A DNA stretch of 64,000 bases from Aphrophora alni (taxonomy: Eukaryota > Arthropoda > Insecta > Hemiptera > Aphrophoridae): NCBI GenBank assembly GCA_963513935.1, contig OY740776.1, positions 11,872,724-11,936,723 on the forward strand, written 5' to 3'. The notes beneath the pieces were generated by a model. The model searched no databases, was not told the origin of the DNA, and saw only the letters and a list, made by a program, of their open reading frames with translations. Each line of letters begins with the position of its first letter. The stretch's first letter is position 1. A program made the translations under genes and the position numbers. Of the stretch, positions 1-12,900 are shown piece after piece.

Positions 1-194
1 ATTTTAATAAATCTTCTCTGTAAAATTAGCAGTGGATCTAATTTGGCAAGATAGATTCCCCCCACACACACACACAGCAAGACCATAGTCCAGCTAAGCG
101 TTTATAAACGCATAGTACTGTATTACTGTATGTTGAACTGTTTTTACCAGCATGTATGAGCAATTGTCTCAACTCGTTACTTTCTGTGTTTCAG

Positions 195-322
195 CTTTGA
201 AAGCAGACAGGAAAAGACTGAAAGCTGAGAAGTTTGATCTTCTGAATCAGATGAAACAACTCTACGGCACTTTGGAAGACAAAGAAAAAGAACTGAGAGA
301 TTTTATTAGGAGCTTTGAACAG
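195..322 (+). CDS. kazrin: kazrin exon A: coiled-coil segment
   Basis: It follows a polypyrimidine tract and TTTCAG acceptor and ends at CAG|gtatta. The first two bases complete a codon begun in an upstream exon outside the window; the exon ends in phase 0. It encodes 43 residues including ADRKRLKAEKFDLLNQMKQL, the most conserved block of the kazrin N-terminal coiled coil. An ATG at 152 lies in the preceding intron and is not a start. Confidence 0.93.
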
Positions 323-3300
323 GTATTATGGTTTTTAATTTAGTTGTGGAGATTTGTTAAACATTTAATTTCAGCAACTGTTCTGTATGTTTCTCTGAAG
401 AATCTTGAGAATAAACGGTGACGAACATTATTGTACACACAGTGGAACCTCAATATGACGAAATGCTCGATAGCAAGATTTTTTGTCAATCCCTCTTGAC
501 TATCTCAATGATAAAAATACCCTCTATAACTCTCATTATAATGGGTAAACAACTCTATAAAACAAATATTAGACTATTTCTGAGCAATAATGATAAATTT
601 TGATAATACAAATTTCCCGCAATCGAACCTCAATACGCCAATTGTTCCGAACCAACAATGTTTTCAGAGACATATCGTAACATGAAATAACTGCATCTGC
701 TCTTGGCCACACAGTCCACCCTCTGCAGTCAGTTTCTCGAACGTTTCTCATAGTCACAGTCTAAGCGTACGAACAGAACAAGTGGGTCGCGGTCGATGTC
801 GACATCTATGTAAAACAAACACATGTAGTGAATGGAAGAGAACAGAGCTGGTTTAGCGCGATGTCATCCAGGAGGTTTACATCGAAGCTTTTGAAAATCA
901 AATGAGTTTGTTTTTACATGGGTGCTTACTGCGCGGTCTACAAGGATGCTTCCCTGTGATTGGTGCGTTCAAGGCCAAGTTGCCACCCCCCTCCACAGCA
1001 GCTCGCATAAAACACGTCTGGCGTCTGTCATTCCGTGCGCTAGGGTACTCTAGTTGCTTTCCATAATCTCTTTTGCGTAATAAGTTCATTTTTGAATTTC
1101 AAGTGCTAAATATGAAGGAAGATCTGATAGCAATTGTGCAGCTCACTCCCGTATTGTGGGTATATTACCTATCAGCCACCTCTTGGTGACAGCTGACATT
1201 TCATCACTATCATCACTTGACTCACACATCGCAAAAGCACAATATTTTTGTCATTCAAATTTCATCAAACTACTCCATTTGACAGTGGTCCTAGCTCGAC
1301 TGAGCAGTGCAGGTAACCTCCTTGCTACGTGCTGTCGACATCGACCGCGACTTAACTACTGTAGCATCCACCGCGACCTCCACCTCCACCGCGACCCACT
1401 TGTTCTGTTCGTACCCTAAGCGTTGACGAGATGTCGGAAAAAAAAGGAAGAAGTGTAGAATTTAAACGAAAAGCGTTTTATAATATATAACTGAACTAGA
1501 TTGCACTTTGTATCGTGTAAATGCTACTACAGGTAGACAAACTGAAATTAATGACATGTATTGTACAAATCAGTGTTGCTAGCGTCTTGGAAAAGAATTC
1601 TTTTGATTCTTTACAGAAAAATGCTGTAAGTTTTATTTATTAATAAATTACTACACCATTTTATATTTACTTGTATACATTATATACCTTTTACTGTAGT
1701 GTATTGTGTTGCGCACCTTGTTGGCCTATTGTCTTAAAAATAAACTCCTGTTCGTATGTTTATTAAATGTGTTGTTATTCATCTATAGGCATAATATGAA
1801 TAGCAATCGTGTTATTGAGGTGAAATTTTTGGTATAAAGATTTGTACAATATAATTTACAAATTTCATTATCCTCAATACCTTGAACTTTGATGTGTCAA
1901 ATTCCTTGATAACACGATTTTTTTAGAATTCTCTTGAAATTCATACCATCGAAGTTCCTCTGTACTTTCTCACCTAATCTATCCTAACCTTTCTTTCTCA
2001 TTTGGACATCTGCACAGGATGTGCAAACTAGAATGCATTTTTAATTATTAATATTTAAATTGAAATGCTCTTTGATATATGGCTACCTCAATTCTAAAGT
2101 ACTCAATCACTTTGTTATGGTTCAAGAACAATTGGCAAATAACAAAAATAAAACTTAACAGCTGTCATTATAAGCTTTGATTTTGCTCTGAAATGATTTA
2201 CACTGTTATATAATTGTGCAAGTGTAGGCTCTAATTTGTGGTGATTACCACCACTCCCCCTCCCCTTCGTGAATCTGGTTATATCCGCCCGAGAGGTGAT
2301 AAGCCAGAGTAGTGCTCGAGACAACGGTGAGACAAGTCCTCTGTCACCGTTCTTATTAAATTTATATTATTGTGCCGTATCATTATCATGCTTGCTAAAC
2401 CCAAAGGAATAGGGGCCGTTCGGCCCTTGGGTTTATATCTGGGCGCATCGCGATTTTGGCTTATCGTAAAATTATTAGTCGAACTATACGCGGCTACGTT
2501 AGGCCCTGCTATAGACCGACATGTTGTTGCAATACAGTGTAGTTAATATTAACATTGGTATTAGTGTAATTCTCTTCTTTTTAGTTAATTAGTTTGTAGT
2601 AATACTCGTCAAAAATGGCTAGCCTAAGTTGAGATTCGCCCAGTGTAATTATATTAATTTTACCACGCGATCGGGACCCGGTAATACATTATCAAAGTAG
2701 ATCCGCGTACCACCAAAAATAGTACCTCAGTTGCAATAGCCCCTTTCTTCCTACTGTTGCAAATTTAAATATTTTTTCAAGAGTATCGGTGGTCTATTAT
2801 CTTCTTTTTTAAATTTTTTATTGAGAACTAACAAACTAACATTTGCGATGATAATTAGTTTTGGTTAGTTCTTATTTAATTTTCTGGACAGTCGAGTGTA
2901 GATGTTGGTTCAATATCACATTTTTAACAAACTGTAACAACTTCAATAAATCCAAACAGAGTGTGGCTACAGTGACGTCACGTGTGTTCTATGAATGACG
3001 CTCCATTTCTAACAACAATGCCTGTCACACTGAATAACATGTGTCTAATGATAAGCACCTGCCACATCACACCCTAACCTACATTGTCCTGGGGAAAATA
3101 TAAAATAAAAAGTGCTCTTCTGTGAAATGTTATAATTTCCTGGCTTTTCCGATACAATTAGATATGAATGGATAAACAATTGACATGAATTTAGGTTAGG
3201 AAAAAAATAAGATATTTTGTCTTTATATCAACTTGGTTTCATTAAATTCAAGAAAATATTTTAAATGATCATACTACAGTAATACTATACAATAGAAGGT

Positions 3301-3892
3301 GTAAAATCTTTGAACAAGCAAAATTAATAAAAAAAAGTACAAATACCTCCCCAAAAATTCCAAATCGAGAGATTGATAAATACAATGTTCAAAAATTATC
3401 ACCACTTCTGTCTTTTACCAAAGGAAATCAGTTTACGTATCTGCCAACGTTCGTTTCTTTAAATAAATAAATGGTGCAAAAAAATTACTCAAACTTTCTT
3501 ACTCACCCATCCCTAAACAAAATAAAAACCTAACCACAACTAATTGTCACTTCGGTAATTTGTGGTGAATCTCAGTTGTTGGAAGAAATATCACCACTTA
3601 CCTGAGGTATGGCTTCATATGGGAAAACGTGGTTGCTCTTATCCTTTGAAGTTATAAAACACTTATCCCTGTCTGACCAAACACCACTCTAGGTAACCAG
3701 ATCTAAATGAGTTAATTATAATTAATTTAGAGGATTTACCTTCTAATTATAAAAGTAACTGCTCATAACTCTTACTTAAATGGAGTGGCCCTAAGCCTTA
3801 CGTCTATTTGTAACTCACCCTTTTAATAATAATAATAATAATTATTATTTTTATAATAATTACAATTATATATATATATATATAACACACTG

Positions 3893-3939
<47 letters not shown>

Positions 3940-6900
3940 TCGCAGTGTGACATACTATTTGGGTCTTTCTGAGAATCTTGAGAGCTCCATTTCCCAAAAT
4001 TTACCCCGACATAATCTTTTAACAAATTAAACTGAAATAAATAAATAAAATTAATTCCAAGACTCAGTTGAGTTCAGTCGAGCTGATCTGGGGCCATTTT
4101 CTACACTGACACTTTGACTGAGAAGACCATGCTACAAGTTGATGGATTATAACCATGATTGGCAATCAGTTTGTTAGTTGCGTCAAAAAGTGAAAATGAA
4201 CCAAATTTGATTAAAAATTGAGCTTTTAATGATGCCGGTCAATATTTATTTTGAATTTTTGAAAAATTTCTCTCAACCATTACTGGCGATTTTCTACATT
4301 TTTGCCATCATTAATCTTCACATTTCAATAAAATTTGAATGAAATCGTTAGAGCTGATGTTTAGAAATTATGTATTTCATAACAGCCTGTATTTTTGGTT
4401 TTGTACTGAACCGAATTTACTCACGAACCGGAATATTCGGAAAGATTTGTTTTGATCCTTAATAACCTCGTAAGTGGTTATTTTACAATGGAGTAAAATT
4501 TTGTTTTGAGAAAATCGTAATTTTTATGTTTTTCTTATAGTCACTACCACCAAATTTTGAGTTATTAAAAAAAAATTCTTTCTTAGATATTACTCAAAAT
4601 ATCCCCAAATACCAAATTTGAATAAAATCTGTCAACGCTGAATCCTGTGGAACACTGCACATTTGTCTGACAGATGACAAAGACCGGAAGAATAGACATC
4701 ATTCACAAAACCACTTTTTTTGGACTCTGGGGGACTTTTAATACAGATATATTCTCAAAAACATTAATTTTTTTTTACCACCTCATAACTTTCTCTATAC
4801 TGAGAGAAATCAAAAAGAAAATGTTTATTGTTTATATTAACTTGGCTTTATTAAATTTGAGAAAATATTTAAAATGTCAATTCTAAAAATATACTATAGA
4901 AGGTTTAAAAACATACCTTCTAACATGTAAAGCTAAACACCAATTAAGCTTTGTTTGTCATAAACATAGTAATAAATACATTTTGCAATTTCATAAAAGT
5001 CTGCAATAATTACAAAATTTCTTATATTTTAAGTGTCCCTATATTATTTTATCTACTTCTTAATTAGTATTAGTAAGATAAAATTTTTTTTAATGCCTCC
5101 ACCTTGGATGATTATTGTAAACAATTTTGAATAACCCAGACAGCACATTCTTAAAATAATGTCTTTTTAATCCTCATGTATTTTCACCACAACTCTTAAG
5201 CAATTTCGTCTAATTTCAAATCAGATTAAACAATTAAGTGCATAATCGAATCACCTGTTTTTACTCAACCCGTTTATGAAGTTCTAAAATTTTGACCTCT
5301 GTTTTTTCACTGATTTTCATGTCTTCAGGGGGAAAAAAAGATTTACAACATATCTTGGCTTCGTCATTATTGTCGTCTATACGATATTGGTCATCAAAAT
5401 TAAAATAGGAACATGAAACTTGGTATAGGGGACTATAAAACCGTGTAGATTTTCAGAAAAATCAAATTGAAAATGTTAAAATGATGGTAGTTTTAAACAG
5501 TTTTTTGTTCATGTCTTTTGTGTTATTCAACTTGTAACAGACTATTTATAACAGATTACAGTGAAGTTATTGTCAAAAATGTAATTGCGAATGTTGAATT
5601 TTCAAGAAATTATGATATTTGTATAATTACGAGATCGGGCAGGATTGGGTCGTAAGTGTAGCGAGTGGAGGTTCCTTCCCTTATGAAGAGCTTCGAGTGA
5701 AAACTTTTTAATATATACACATCAACAAGGCGTGTTAACCTCTAGACAACATGAAGAAAGTAGGGATATATAAATTACGAGGTTCAGAAAACCTGTGTAA
5801 CAACTGTTTAAAACAAACTTACCCTACTGGATAAGATGCCTCAATCTACAGTACAATTTAAAATTTCTTACAAGCCCAAAAAATCAACTTTTGTGTATGA
5901 CATTTAAATTATCTGTTTGTATTACAATGGGCTAGGTAAGTACCATGATGACTTACTTTATACTGTTTTAAATCATATGTGATATTAATACTCATAACAG
6001 ACAGATTTGAGGACTATAAAAAACTTGATAGAAATTGTTTTTGTACCTTTGTAATACTTTCTTACTATGCGATTGGAAAGGGAAAAAATCCATGCCAGTT
6101 GCTCTAGCTCGAATGTATGTACCAAAAAGTATCCAACTTATTACATTTTATTTGAAATAAGAGTATCTTCTTTTTGTGTGTTTTCTTTAGCGTATGAGAG
6201 AGAATGAAGAGTGCCTATCGCAGGAACGTGAGGAACGAGAACGCGAACGTTGGAGCTTGTTAAGACATGCAAGAGATGAGGCTGAACGAAGTCTTAGTTT
6301 GGCTGCTCAGTTGGATCTGAAGGAACAGCAGTTGATGGAGGTATGATATTTAAAACAACTCAATTATAACTGGTGATACGTTAATGTAGTTAAAATAATT
6401 TGTATTGCTTTCAAGATGCTCATTTCCACAACAACAAAAGATGTAAGTCTTAAAGCAATACAGTTTATTTTATTTCTCTTTATATTATTGGCTTTAGAAT
6501 TGAAAACAAGCTTTTATCATACATCATATATATCTTTCAAAAAAAAAAAGGGTGGAGAAATCTGTATGGATTACTTATATTGATATTTTATAAACCGTTC
6601 TTTACACTATTAGGAAGATGAAATTTAGATCTTTCATGTAGTACCACCCATTATGTCGTAGACCTAATATTATGCTTTCTGAACTTGAAATTGCCGTTGT
6701 ATTGGCTTGTTTTGTGTCCTATATATTATGTGCCTAGTCAATACTGTTCCATGCGTGGCTCGATTTATTTCTGTTATTATGAACTTATTTTCTTATGTAA
6801 AGTGATTTATTTATTATAATTTGTTTATACAAGTTATAATATGTGTATTATTGTCTGTAGAGTTTATTGTTTTGAGTGAATGTTATTGTTTGGCTTATCT

Positions 6901-9900
6901 ACTACAAAGGTAGATACAATGGTTATGTCAAATTTGGCAACACTTTTTAGCAAATTTCCATTTGTTTACATAAACTATAATTTTGTTTAGTGAAAAGTTT
7001 ATAAATTAATTATGCTTTTACCAAAATGTATGCACAAATATAGAAGAAATACTTATCTATAAACAATTTAAAAAATGTTGATATATGTAAATGGTAATTG
7101 TTTACAAAGAAAGTTACCGGTATTTTTGGCGATTTAAAAAAAAATCAAATTCTACGTACCTTATTTCTTAATAACAAAATAAGTTTTCAACGAGGAGCTA
7201 ACTTTTTCACTGAAAAAAACAACAACGTAATTTCTACTTTTCTAGGTTAAGTTCCATTAAGTGAATTACACAATTAAATAGTTATGTACTAACTAAAGGT
7301 GGAACAATGTACTCAATTTAATTATAACATTCCCAACAGAGATAAAGTCTTTTTTTTTAAACACTAATGACAAACAGCATCCAATCTATTTTATAAGACA
7401 TTACAATGTTTGTTTTTACATTAAACATAATCTGCTACTTTCTGTTGGTACCTAAAAGCAGGTCATATATAATCAACTGATGTTGTGGTTCGAAAAATAA
7501 CAAACTTTTAGTTTCGTTTTCTTATTTTGCATCATTTACACAGTAAAACACCGAACAATAATGGAAGGACTAAATCAGTAAGAGTAAATAATGTAGTTTG
7601 GACTTTAAATTACGTAGAAGTATTGTGTTTAACTGCTTTTCATTTATTTCTGTCGGTTATAAATAAAACAGTTCATGAGTCTTGATTCGAGATATTCCTA
7701 TCAAAGAACTGATTTGTTCAAACATGATGTTTCCTAATAAAGAAATGTTTGCACAATACTTTAAGAGGTATTATCTTTTTATGTACACAATATAATATAT
7801 TTATAACTATACCAAATAAATGGTGCAACAACAAATTACAAATTTTCTCACTCATCCATTTTATAAAACAATAACTTCCCAAAACCATTTGTTATAACAA
7901 ATTTCAGTTCGATAATTGTCAATCTAAAAGTGAAAATTAACCAGAGCATAGGGAAACAGGATTTAATTATATTTTTATTATTTTTCCATGTTGTTTAAAG
8001 GCAAAATACCTCTCGGTCATAATTGGCTTATAAAAAAAGAAGAAGAAAAGAGTGTAAAATACTCTTCCCTCGAATACTCTAATAGTGTCTAGGTCGGGGA
8101 AAAAAACAAGAGATGATCATGGGGGACCTGACAAGAAAGATGAAAAAGAGAAATCAAACCCAAAACTACGTGAAGAATGTGTAGTTCCAGCTAGGCCACT
8201 CGGGATTCCCAAGCCTGTACCCACTTTAGTAAATCCCTGAGAATTACATTTATTTAAACACGGCCTAAACTTACTCCACTTCTGTCGTAAGTTGTCATCA
8301 ACATAAATCATTTGATTAAAATCGACGATTATAAAAGTACATTTTGGTATTTACTGTTATTATTGAACAGTAATATTTTTTACATGCGATTTTCCACACG
8401 GGTTTGTCTTTAATATTCAAGTGTCTAAAATTTGAACGAATCTGTAGAATCTATTTTGAGAAATTTTGTGTTTTATAACATGGCCAATTTTTTTTCAACA
8501 ACTCCCAAGCTGGTATTTCTGCAGATATGGTGACCAATATATTTTGTTGAGACAAAGTTTCTTAGCTTATTTTGTTTGCTCCGTCTAGTGGTCTCTTTTT
8601 CTTTTTGTTTTAACGTGTTTCAGAACTTTTATCCCATCATCAAAAATCTTATTTGCTGCTACATTAAAATAAATTAGTCATCACTACATTAAAATAAATT
8701 AAATATAACACAGCACAAACACATTTATGGACAGTTTATAGGTGCACACCAGTTGCCATTCGTTATTCCTCAAATTGGGTCTCTGTAACACTTTAGGTGC
8801 AAAATTTCAACTCCATATGATTAACCGTTAAAAAGATATGAATTTAAAAGAGACAAAATGGTGGCTAGATAGAAAACTAACCACATTCGCTACTGAAGTA
8901 TTGAAACGATTTTTGAAACACCCTGTACACATGTGAAGATTCAGTAGTTGGTAAAAGTTGCTTTTTTTTATAAAATACCATCTATTAAATACACAAGTTA
9001 TTTTAATTTTTTTAAATCTTCTTTTGACCCATGATTTACCAAAGGTTTTTTTAAAATTTTTGTAAAACTGTCCTTTTTCTTACTCAATATCCTTTTCAGG
9101 CTCGAAGACAACTATCAGCAGCTGGATGTTTATCGGATCAAGAAAGCTTAGCTTCAGTTTCAGTCTGCCGTGGTGTCAATGGCGGAGGTGCAACACCTAC
9201 AGCTGGATCTGGAGGCACTCTCCTACCAGGAGATAGAGGTTCCTGCAGTGCAGACTCTGGAGTAAGAGGGAGCTCTGACAGGGAATCTGGAGGTGCGACT
9301 TCAGGAGGAGGCAATCTTTCTGACTCTACCACCGATGGTAAATATTTTTAATATTTACCAAAGATGTTACGTTAAATCTAACAAGCAATTCCTTCAATTG
9401 CTTGTTAAGATTTAACGTTATAAATTATTTAATTCAATCATTCAAATGCATGTTAACATTTAACAATTAATGTTATTCAATTGCATGTTATCATTTAATG
9501 GTAACTCAAAACCTAGTCGATTAATTCGTTTTTGAGTTAATCCTAACAATAGATAGTACCAAGGAGCATATAATAGTCAGATCAGACAGTCGGGCTGCCA
9601 TTAAGGGTGTGAGTTCATACAAATTCTCTCTTCTGCTTTATAGCTCAGTTTTTATCAATAACTTACAAACTATTATTTAGGAGAGGTGGTCATCAATACA
9701 TTTTGTTTGTGTACTTAGAAGCTCCATGTGAGCAAAATTTAATCAAAATCAATAGAGCCGATTTTGATAAAATTGTAATTTATTTTTTATTACGACAGCA
9801 CTGCTAGTTCAAATTTTGAGTTATAAAAAAGTTATAAAAGAAGGTTTCAGGACATGCTCTAAAATATGCCCACATACCAAATTTAATTGATAGTCAACAC

Positions 9901-12900
9901 AAAATATTTAATATGATGGTCAACACAGTCCACAAATAATTAAATTTGGGATGTAGAGCATTGCACAGGCAGACAGTTATAATTTCAAAACCACTTTATT
10001 GGACTTAAAGGATCACAAAATTAATATATCAGCAAAAAATCGACATCAGTTTTTTTTTGACTTATACATAACTTTCTCTGTACGACATATGTTAGAAAGT
10101 AAAAATCTGAAGTATAAAAATATTCTTTTTCCTGATTTAAAAAATGTACAATTTTTACAGTATAGCCTACTTAACCTTTATAACTATCATAATGATGACT
10201 TTGGAAGTCGCCATAAATCTAATTCCACCCCCCCCCCAAGAATATATCAAATTTATGGCCTATTGTAAATATTTTGTTTGGGGTTTTAAGGTGAAAACCA
10301 TTGCAGTCTTTATTGCCTTTGGCCTAATGTAAACAATGGGTTTTTAGTTTATATTTGGATTAGTTACTAATGTTACATGTTAAAAATAGACTCAAAATCT
10401 TCGCAGATATTAAAATTTATATTGCCGAAGGGTATAGTAGTACCTCTCAAAACAATCGCCGACTATTGTAGCAATATAATCTGACTGTTTTGATATTTAA
10501 ATATTTCCACTCAGATGAAATTGAATTTAGCTCTAAAATATAGGAATCCTAGCTTGCTCTTTTATAATAATTTGATTTGTCGGCAATACAACACTGGAAC
10601 ACTAGGTCGTAAGTACATTTCAAGAAATATTTATAAGCCTAAACTCACTTGTACTTACAGTATGAGTATCTACAATCTACTGAGAACAGTACAACTAAAT
10701 TACTTTGTTATATTTACATTTTCAATTTTATCACAATCACTTTTATCAACCACCTATATTTTATTCACTTCATATCCTGAATTGTATTCATTTTCTCCAC
10801 TAAATATGTAATGAGTTCCGAGGAACAATCAGCTCGACTCATCGAGGTTGGCATTTCGGTTATGTACAGATGAATATTTGGTTGTGTCTTGAGTTGCCAG
10901 TGCAATCTTGATTAGACAGTTAACTGAGATAACCAACTGGATTGCCATCACCATGGCAGTGAGAAACTGGCTAGAGGTCACAGTAGAAAGCCTATGACGT
11001 AGAGTAGACACAGATAGGACATTCTGTGTGGTGTGTGAATCAGCTTGATGATCTCATATCAAGTCCACTCAGTTTATTTCATAGTAGAGTTTTAAAAAAA
11101 TTATTATGCGAGGCTAAGTTTTGGTAAAATGGAGTTATCGAGATTCTTTGGAAGGCCTAAATAATGTGTCGTGTCACAGAAAATATATATTTAAATGGGT
11201 AAGTTACTAATAGGTCTATTAGCCTTAACCAGCCATATTTCAATTAAAATTGTCCGCAGTTAACTATAATAATGAATGATAATATAATATGTCCTACAAA
11301 ATAGTTCATTATAATTAAGTGGTTTTAGATTTAAGGAGAATAAAGGAATTCAAACCTAATCATCACCTGACATCTAAAAAGAAAGAACCAATAAATTATG
11401 AAACTACAAGAAAATAGTTCAATATTTAGTAAACACAATTGACAAAGACAAACGTCAAATCAGCTGAGATGCTACAAATGCCATCTAAATATTCTAGAAA
11501 TAAAATCACATAACCAACTTTGCACACTTCCAAAGATTAATAGAGAACACAGACTATACAACACTGTGTCACAAAGTCGAAATAACATAATATAGAATGC
11601 ATAATAGGCCAAAGATGCACGGTAATCTGTGATGTTGGCTCTTATCCGACTCTTAATAGGAACGGGAAAACAGTGATGTCTGTTGATAGCCGACACGAGA
11701 GTTGTAATATACATGTTAACGTAAAATTTGTATACAACTTATTTTTGTGGATTGCTAGGCAATTTATTTGGTTGATAACTTTCAAGCAAAATCACTAATA
11801 TTATTTCCTGAATGAAATAAATCTCCAAGAATCACTTTCCATAAAACTCTTCTTCATAACATCATTTCTTCAAATTCACAATTGACACAAACATTTTATT
11901 TCTGAACTGTAAACAAACAAATGAATAACACAACTGACTGGAAACAACAGCAACTGCAATTAGAAAATACCAAAATGCAATTTGTTAATTTTATTTTATG
12001 CTACAATGTAATTCTACAGTTAATTATATGTGACTTCATACCACAATTTCGAGGCCATACAAGTTAATGTATATTTTTGTCGAAATCGTCTCAAATTCAG
12101 TTCCTTTTCTATAAATTGAAAGATAACAGAATTTGATTGTGAATCGAGAAAAAAATTTATTTATTTGGGGACCAAAAACATTTGTAACAAAACTATGGCA
12201 GATTTGATTTTTGAAAAATTCAAACCTTGTAATAATTGGAGACAAACAATTTTAGATCTAACAAATTTTCCCCAAAATATTTTAATCTACATCAAATTTC
12301 CTTTCTTTTACTGAAATCAGTCTAATAGGTAAAGACTCAAAAAAAGATCTCAAAAAAATTACGTTTACTTAATAAATGTGTTTCAACAACAAAATCGCCA
12401 TCCTCAGTGATACATGAGCTATAATAACTAAACTATATCAATAGTTTAGTTATTGTAGCTCATGTATCAACGAGGAGGGCGACTTGGTAGTTTAAAACAC
12501 GTTTGATTAAGCAAATGAAATTTTTGTGACATCTTGTGTTCTAGTTTTATTCTATCAAATATTATCTCACAAGTCAAGCTCAATATTGATTTATTATGGG
12601 TAAAGATATGTCGCGGTTTAAGTGGAAAAAGTGTACTGTCAAAAAACCACTTATTTTGAGATAGTCAAAATTATAATTTATAGCTTATAAAATTTCATAA
12701 AGTGTTTACATCACTATAAATATGTACCCATTATTTTACGAGGTTACAAATATAACATTCTGTTAAGAAAATGACAGTGAATGACATCTCCCTATTGGTC
12801 ACTTATTATTATTTAAGATGATGTTTCTATCAAAAATAGAGATTTTATACCACAATTGTGTGGCTTTTAAAGTTAATATATTTATGAAAATCATCTCAAA

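Larger units (their letters stand above)
323..6190 (+). other. Intron between exons A and B
   Basis: A 5.9-kb intron with no host coding sequence. It holds a possible pogo-like element with a nested TIR element (440-1962), a GC-richer stretch with two hairpins (about 2225-2760), a copy of dispersed family 1 (about 3463-4850) with an (AT)n cruciform inside, and a fragment at 5830-5960 resembling 16795-16920. I see nothing specific in 1963-2225, 2760-3460 and 4850-5830 beyond AT-rich sequence. Confidence 0.8.
6341..9099 (+). other. Intron between exons B and C
   Basis: A 2.8-kb AT-rich intron. 6341-7810 shows nothing specific. 7811-8560 is a family 1 copy into which a family 2 (SINE-like) copy appears inserted (7975-8232). 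8575-8770 belongs to a hammerhead-bearing repeat family also seen at 59005-59170. 8770-8930 ends in TTGAAACACCCTGTA, a terminus typical of small DNA transposons. Confidence 0.75.

Noticed and set aside
152..194. ATG at 152 as a start for the coiled-coil exon
   Set aside because: A strong acceptor (polypyrimidine plus CAG) ends at 194 and the conserved kazrin sequence begins right after it; the codons before it are intronic.
9138..9332. Antisense Pro/Glu-rich frame over exon C
   Set aside because: It is a shadow of the Ser/Gly-rich coding strand with no own signals.
10810..11060. GC-richer stretch with a 60-codon minus frame as a possible gene
   Set aside because: No recognisable domain, no splice context and no second copy in the window; it may be a repeat piece, but I cannot support a call.
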